A model generated the notes under the pieces. The model did no database searches and had not been told where the DNA came from. It was given only the letters and a program-made list of their open reading frames with translations. From Glycomyces terrestris (GTDB lineage Bacteria > Actinomycetota > Actinomycetes > Mycobacteriales > Micromonosporaceae), in the NCBI RefSeq assembly GCF_003933745.1, contig NZ_RSEB01000003.1, forward strand, positions 1 to 64,000: a DNA stretch of 64,000 nucleotides, in the 5' to 3' direction. Shown here one piece after another: positions 59,571 through 64,000 of the stretch (the first letter of the stretch is position 1; each line of letters opens with the position of its first letter). The translations under genes were made by a program, and so were the position numbers.

Positions 59571-61348
59571 GCGCCCTCGACCACGCCCGCCTCCCGGTCG
59601 CCGACCGGGCCGCGATGACCGGGGCGATCAAGCGCCTGGTCGCGGCCGACCGCCGCTCGTTCGCGGCGGTCCTGCTCCTGTACGTCGCCGCCGCGGGCGC
59701 CGGCGCGGCCCTGCCGGTGATGCTCGGCGCCGTCATCGACGGCATCGGCACGGGCTGGACCGCGGCCCGCGTCGACGTGGTCTGCGGGGCGATCGTCGCG
59801 TGCGTCGTGCTCCAGCTGGTCCTCATGCGCACCGGCCGCCGGCTCGGGTACCGGCTCGGCGAGCGCGCCGCCGCGCGCCTGCGCGAGTCCTTCATCGACC
59901 GGGTCCTGCGCCTGCCGCTGGGCACCGTGGAGCGCGCCGGCACCGGCGACCTCGCGACCCGCACCTCCGGCGACGTCGGCGCGGTCGCGGAGCTGCTGCG
60001 CAAGACCGCGCCCGAGGTCGCGGTCGCGATGATCGAGGGCGCCGTGATCATCGTGGCGGCGTTCGTGGTCGACGTGCGGCTCGGGCTCCTGTTCCTCGCG
60101 GGCATGCCGATGCTGTACGTCGCCGGGCGCCGGTACCTGCGCCTGGCGAGCCCGGTGTTCCTCAGCGAGCGGGCGGCGATGAGCGAGATCGCGGAGACCG
60201 CGACGGCGTCGGCGTCGGGCGCGACCACCGTGGCCGCGTACCGGATGCAGGGCGAGCGCCGCGACGAGGGCTACGCGCGCGCCGCGACCCACATGGACCG
60301 CCTCAAGGGGATCATCCGGCTCCAGACCTGGTTCTTCCCGGCCACGGACCTGACGTTCCTGACCCCGGCCGTGGTCGTCACGGTCGTCGGCGGCCTGTGG
60401 TACCTGGAGGGGTGGGTCACGGTCGGGCAGGTCGTGGCGGTCGCGATGCTGGCGCTGCGGCTCGACGGGCCGGTGTTCCGGTCCATGATGTCGCTCAGCG
60501 AGTTCCAGATGGGCGGGGCCGCGATGGCGCGCGTCGAGGGCGTGCACCTCATGCCCGACGAGGTGCGCGAGGCCCGGCCCGAGGGCGCCGAGGTGCGCCT
60601 GGACGACGTGGTGTTCGGGTACGGCGACGGGCCCGACGTCCTGCACCGGCTCAGCCTGCACCCGCGGCGCGGCGAGCGGCTCGTGGTCGTCGGCCCCTCG
60701 GGCGCCGGGAAGTCCACGATCGCGCGCCTGGTGGCGGGGATCGACCGGCCCCGGTCGGGTGCGGTGACCCTCGGCGGCGTGCCGGTGGCCGACATCCCGC
60801 TGGAGGTCCTGCGCCGCAAGGTGATCCTGGTGACCCAGGAGCACTACGTGTTCACCGCGACGCTGCGCGAGAACCTGAACCTGGCTCTGCACACCGACGG
60901 CTCGCAGGCGTCGCCGAGGGGGCCGGAGGACGGCGACGGGGCGCTGCTCGACGCGCTCGCGGCGGTCGACGCCCGCTGGGTGGCCGACCTGCCCGAGGGC
61001 CTGGACACGATGCTCGGCGAGGAGTTCCACGAGCTGAACCTCGCTGAGGCGCAGCAGCTCGCGCTCGCGCGCGTCATCCTCGCCGACCCGGACGTGGTGA
61101 TCCTCGACGAGGCGACGGCGGGCATCGACCCGGGCAGCGCCGGGAACGTGGAGGCGTCGCTCGCGGCGGCCCTGCACGGCCGCACGGTGATCGCGATCGC
61201 GCACCAGCTCCAGGCGGCCGAGTCCGCGGACCGGATCGCGGTCGTCCAGGACGGCCGGATCGCCGAGGAGGGCCCGCACGCGGACCTGCTCGCGGCGGGC
61301 GGGGTGTACGCGGGGCTGTGGGCGGCGTGGAAGGGCGTGGCGGCCTGA
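59567..61348 (+). CDS. ABC exporter half-transporter 2, degenerate signature
   Basis: This 593-residue protein has six spans and an ATPase domain with intact Walker A GPSGAGKST, Q-loop VTQEHYVF, Walker B VVILDEATAGID and H-loop IAHQL. The signature is lost: LNLAEAQQLALAR replaces LSGGQ-type sequence. With the partner's intact LSGGQ it can build one normal ATP site, while the other site has neither P-loop nor signature. Its ATG overlaps the partner stop codon (ATGA) and has AGGAG upstream. It is probably a drug, lipid or peptide exporter. Confidence 0.93.
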   Translation: MSALDHARLPVADRAAMTGAIKRLVAADRRSFAAVLLLYVAAAGAGAALPVMLGAVIDGIGTGWTAARVDVVCGAIVACVVLQLVLMRTGRRLGYRLGERAAARLRESFIDRVLRLPLGTVERAGTGDLATRTSGDVGAVAELLRKTAPEVAVAMIEGAVIIVAAFVVDVRLGLLFLAGMPMLYVAGRRYLRLASPVFLSERAAMSEIAETATASASGATTVAAYRMQGERRDEGYARAATHMDRLKGIIRLQTWFFPATDLTFLTPAVVVTVVGGLWYLEGWVTVGQVVAVAMLALRLDGPVFRSMMSLSEFQMGGAAMARVEGVHLMPDEVREARPEGAEVRLDDVVFGYGDGPDVLHRLSLHPRRGERLVVVGPSGAGKSTIARLVAGIDRPRSGAVTLGGVPVADIPLEVLRRKVILVTQEHYVFTATLRENLNLALHTDGSQASPRGPEDGDGALLDALAAVDARWVADLPEGLDTMLGEEFHELNLAEAQQLALARVILADPDVVILDEATAGIDPGSAGNVEASLAAALHGRTVIAIAHQLQAAESADRIAVVQDGRIAEEGPHADLLAAGGVYAGLWAAWKGVAA

Positions 61349-61474
61349 GGCGCCACCTGATCGGAGGACATGCCCGCAGCCGCGCCACAAAATACCGGTA
61401 ATTCGCATTTAGGACATTAAGGTGGTCTCCCGTACCCGCGGCGCCCGCGCCGCGCATCTGGAACGGGAGCCTCC

Positions 61475-62374
61475 ATGCCGCGCACGACCTTCCCCCCGCA
61501 CGTCCGCAAGCACCGCTGGGCGGGCTACACGTACTGGTCGCGGATGACGTTCGCCGAGGCGCCGCGCCTGGACCCGGTGGTGCTCATCGGCGGTGCGCTG
61601 CACCGCAAGGAGGACTGGGGCCGGGTCGAGCAGGGGATGCTCGCCGCGGCCGACGTGCTGTGCCCGGACCTGCCGGGCTGGGGCGAGGCCGACCTCCTGC
61701 CGCCGTACGTCGGCCCGGACGTGCCGGTGGAGGCGCTCGTGCGCCTCCTCGACGACCTCGGGATCGAGCGCGCCCACGTCTTCGCCGGCTCGTACGGCTC
61801 CTCCGTGGGCTACCGGCTCGCGCAGACCCACCCGGACCGCGTGGGGCGCTTGGTCCTGGCCGGCACCATGGGCGGCATCCCGCCGGAGTCGCGGCCGATG
61901 ATGCGCGCGGCCGTGGCCCTGGCCGAGTCGGGCCCGCGCGAGCGCTTCGGCCCGGCCGCGATCGAGGCGCTCATGAGCCCCGAGCCCGACATCGCCGGGA
62001 AGGCCGTGGTGCGCCGCATCATGTCGATGCGCTTCGGCTCGGCCGACGAGAACGACCTCGCGAAGTTCATCGCGAACACCCACCGGCTGCTGTCGCGCCA
62101 GCTCATCGACCCGTCGGTCCCGCCGGCCGTCCCGATGCTGTTCACCACCGGCGAGCACGACCACCTCACCCCGCCGGCGCTGTGCCGCGACCTCGCGTTC
62201 ACGTGCCCCGAGAGCTGGTACGTCGAGTTCGCCCGCGCCGACCACCTCATCCACCTCGAGCGCCCGGCCCAGCTGGTCGACCTCATGACCCGCTTCTTCG
62301 CCGGCGAGGACCTCCCCGACCTCCCGTACGCCACGGTCGTCGAGGACCTCCGCCGCCTCCCCGTCTCCGCCTAG
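61475..62374 (+). CDS. Alpha/beta hydrolase
   Basis: This 299-residue protein has the alpha/beta hydrolase fold, with nucleophile Ser in AGSYGSSVGYRLA, a likely acid in TTGEHDHLTPP and His in ADHLIHLERP. CPDLPGWGEAD is a typical oxyanion/cap segment. It has no signal peptide, so it is cytoplasmic. GGGAG lies 5 bp before the ATG. Substrate is not deducible. It ends at a terminator shared with the convergent tRNA gene. Confidence 0.9.
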   Translation: MPRTTFPPHVRKHRWAGYTYWSRMTFAEAPRLDPVVLIGGALHRKEDWGRVEQGMLAAADVLCPDLPGWGEADLLPPYVGPDVPVEALVRLLDDLGIERAHVFAGSYGSSVGYRLAQTHPDRVGRLVLAGTMGGIPPESRPMMRAAVALAESGPRERFGPAAIEALMSPEPDIAGKAVVRRIMSMRFGSADENDLAKFIANTHRLLSRQLIDPSVPPAVPMLFTTGEHDHLTPPALCRDLAFTCPESWYVEFARADHLIHLERPAQLVDLMTRFFAGEDLPDLPYATVVEDLRRLPVSA

Positions 62375-62384
62375 GAACGCCGAA

Positions 62385-62414
62385 GGGCCGGCCTCCCCTG
62401 CGGGAGACCGGCCC
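62385..62414. terminator. Terminator between hydrolase and tRNA-Ala
   Basis: A 13-pair stem with one mismatch (62385-62397 with 62402-62414) and a CTGC loop lies 10 bp after the hydrolase stop codon and 10 bp from the tRNA 3' end. Confidence 0.75.
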
Positions 62415-62424
62415 TCGTCGTCTG

Positions 62425-62497
62425 TGGAGCTTAGGGGATTCGAACCCCTGACCTTCTCATTGCGAACGAGACGCGCTACCAACTGCGCCAAAGCCCC
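62425..62497 (-). tRNA. tRNA-Ala (anticodon CGC)
   Basis: The minus strand folds as a 73-base tRNA. The acceptor GGGGCTT pairs with AAGCTCC and includes the G3-U70 pair that is the identity element for alanine. The anticodon loop is TTCGCAA with anticodon CGC, reading GCG. The T arm is AGGGG-TTCGAAT-CCCCT. The discriminator is A, and CCA is not encoded. Confidence 0.95.
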
Positions 62498-62566
62498 TTG
62501 CGGCGACAAGATTAGCACGGCGCCGGGAGGGGTCTGCGCGGGCGTTGTGTGGGCCGGGTAACTCCC

Positions 62567-64000
62567 CTAGATCCAGGAGTCGAGCCACATGCGGGCCTGC
62601 CACTCGTCGCGCGGGAGGGCCTCGCCGGTGTAGATCGGCCAGAAGTACGCGAAGCAGAGGACGACGACGGCGACGAAGGCGCCGGCGATGAGCGCGCCGG
62701 TGAGGCGGCGCTCGGGTGAGCCGGTCGCGAGGCCGCCGCGGCGGTGGCGGCCGGCGATGAGGCCGAGCGTCCAGGTGACGGCGCCGATGAAGAAGGGGAC
62801 GGCCGGGGCGGTGTAGAAGAAGAACATCGTCCGCTCGGGGTAGAAGAACCACGGGAGGATGCCCGCGCCGAGGCCGGTGAGGAGGAACCAGGCCCGCCAG
62901 TCGCGCTTCGCGACCGCCCACAGCAGGAGCACGAGCGTGGCGGGCACGAACGTCCACCACAGCAGGGGCGTGCCGAGGAGCAGGACTTCGGAGGCGCAGT
63001 CGGCGGCGCCGCAGTCGACGTCGCCGCTCCAGTAGAAGACGACGGGCCGCAGGTTGAACAGCCACTCCCACGGCCACGACTGGTAGGCGTGCTCGGAGGA
63101 GAGCCCTTCGTGGAACTGGAGGACGCTCAGGTGGTACTCCCACCAGTTCACGAGCGCGCCGATCACCGGCGGCTCGCTCCTGCCCTGGTCGGCGAGCCAG
63201 TGCCGGTAGGAGCCGGTGTCGTTGAGGAACCAGCCGGTCCACGACGCGACGTACACGCCGACGGCGAGGAGCCCGAACCACAGGTTCTGGCCGAACTCGT
63301 AGATGACGGTGTCGCGGAAGGGCTTGCGGGCGCCCGCGTCGGCGCGCAGGCGCCAGTCCCAGACGATGAACAGGACGATCGCGGCGATGATGTACCACAG
63401 CGCGGACCACTTGGTGGCCATGGCGAGTCCGAGGAGGACCGCGCACGCGATCCGCCACCGCGGCAGGCCGAGCCGGGGCCGGCGGCGGCGCGCGTCGAGG
63501 CCGCCGTCGAGGGCCGCGAGCCAGCCGGCGCGCCGCCAGTCGCGGTCGCGCACGACGCAGTACATGGCGCCGAGCAGGAGCGTCGCGAGGAAGATGTCGA
63601 GCAGCGAGGTCCGCGAGAGCACGAAGTGGCTGCCCTCGACCGCGAGCAGGAGCCCGGCGGTGCCGCCCAGGAGCGTCGACCCGGTGAGGCGGCGCATGAG
63701 GCGGACGAGGATCGCGACGCCGGTGATCCCGGCGGCGGCCGCGGCGATGCGCCAGCCGACCTCGTCGTAGCCGAACGCGAGCTCCCCGAGGCTGATGAGC
63801 CACTTGCCGAACGGCGGGTGCGCCACGTACGCCGACCCCGTCGTGCCCGGGTCCCACTCGACGCCGTACGTCAGCATCGAGTGAGCGTCCTGCGCGTAGT
63901 AGACCTCGTCGAAGATCAGGCCCTTGGGGTGGTTCAAGCCGATCAGGCGCAGGACCGCGGCGATCCCGGTGACCGCGAGGGTCACCCAGAGGGCGCGGCG
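62567..64000 (-). CDS. Protein O-mannosyltransferase (5' end outside window)
   Basis: The visible 477 or so residues belong to a GT39-type protein O-mannosyltransferase, which transfers mannose from polyprenyl-phosphate-mannose to secreted proteins at the outer membrane face. The catalytic acidic pair is in IFDEVYYAQDAH near the N-terminal loop, followed by HPPFGKWLISLGE and about ten spans. The C-terminus AYFWPIYTGEALP and WLDSWI are typical of actinobacterial Pmt. The frame is open through base 64000, and a GTG at 63985 is not a family-like start, so the gene is cut by the window edge. Confidence 0.92.
   Translation of the reverse strand, partial: RRALWVTLAVTGIAAVLRLIGLNHPKGLIFDEVYYAQDAHSMLTYGVEWDPGTTGSAYVAHPPFGKWLISLGELAFGYDEVGWRIAAAAAGITGVAILVRLMRRLTGSTLLGGTAGLLLAVEGSHFVLSRTSLLDIFLATLLLGAMYCVVRDRDWRRAGWLAALDGGLDARRRRPRLGLPRWRIACAVLLGLAMATKWSALWYIIAAIVLFIVWDWRLRADAGARKPFRDTVIYEFGQNLWFGLLAVGVYVASWTGWFLNDTGSYRHWLADQGRSEPPVIGALVNWWEYHLSVLQFHEGLSSEHAYQSWPWEWLFNLRPVVFYWSGDVDCGAADCASEVLLLGTPLLWWTFVPATLVLLLWAVAKRDWRAWFLLTGLGAGILPWFFYPERTMFFFYTAPAVPFFIGAVTWTLGLIAGRHRRGGLATGSPERRLTGALIAGAFVAVVVLCFAYFWPIYTGEALPRDEWQARMWLDSWI

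Overview
The window is 64 kb of very GC-rich DNA with frequent GTG and TTG starts, strong GGAGG-type ribosome binding sites and tight ATGA/GTGA gene overlaps. The gene set is that of a high-GC Gram-positive actinomycete: RNase E/G next to rplU-rpmA, a mycobacterial-type (ESX) type VII secretion locus, a conservon-type sensor kinase, ectoine uptake genes, GTP-dependent PEP carboxykinase and an actinobacterial protein O-mannosyltransferase. Composition and protein style resemble Glycomycetaceae or Micromonospora relatives, but this assignment is inference. No IS element, prophage, CRISPR array or plasmid/ICE backbone is visible.

Layout. 1-7 kb: rplU and rpmA (minus strand) with a strong terminator and no obg gene after them, then RNase E/G (minus) and two related membrane-anchored proteins (plus). 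7-29 kb: a complete but heavily rearranged type VII secretion (T7SS) locus. It holds eccE with a Pro/Gln-rich partner, two mycosin proteases, two WXG100 proteins, an unknown protein, a larger WXG-domain protein with a Gly-rich body and acidic tail, an EspC-like / WXG-hydrolase / lipoprotein operon, a membrane protein carrying the same extracytoplasmic domain as that lipoprotein, a three-ATPase eccC, eccD and eccB. The strand switches about ten times. The EspC-like to lipoprotein operon reads as a secreted hydrolase effector with a candidate immunity lipoprotein.

29-41 kb: a secreted SGNH hydrolase, a GntR/FCD regulator divergent from an ehuBCDA ectoine/hydroxyectoine ABC transporter with a likely operator between them, a KtrAB-type potassium uptake pair, a conservon reduced to its kinase and roadblock protein, and a solitary cytochrome c oxidase subunit I. 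Osmolyte and potassium uptake lie side by side. 41-47 kb: nicotinamidase, an ECF sigma factor coupled to a membrane protein, a short-chain cis-prenyl transferase that is probably leaderless, PEP carboxykinase, and a 37-residue single-span membrane protein followed by a 19-bp tandem repeat.

47-52 kb: a five-gene minus-strand operon (88-aa helical protein, 267-aa protein, 946-aa FtsK/SpoIIIE-type ATPase, three-span membrane protein, 184-aa protein). It looks like a minimal T7SS-like module separate from the ESX locus and is one of the two best candidates for an undescribed system. 52-64 kb: PhoH2 (PIN-PhoH), two tandem secreted transglycosylase-like proteins each preceded by a hairpin, a membrane protein overlapping the second of them antisense, a YyaL-type thioredoxin-fold protein, a heterodimeric ABC exporter with complementary losses of ATP-site motifs, an alpha/beta hydrolase, tRNA-Ala(CGC), and the 3' part of a protein O-mannosyltransferase that runs off the right edge.
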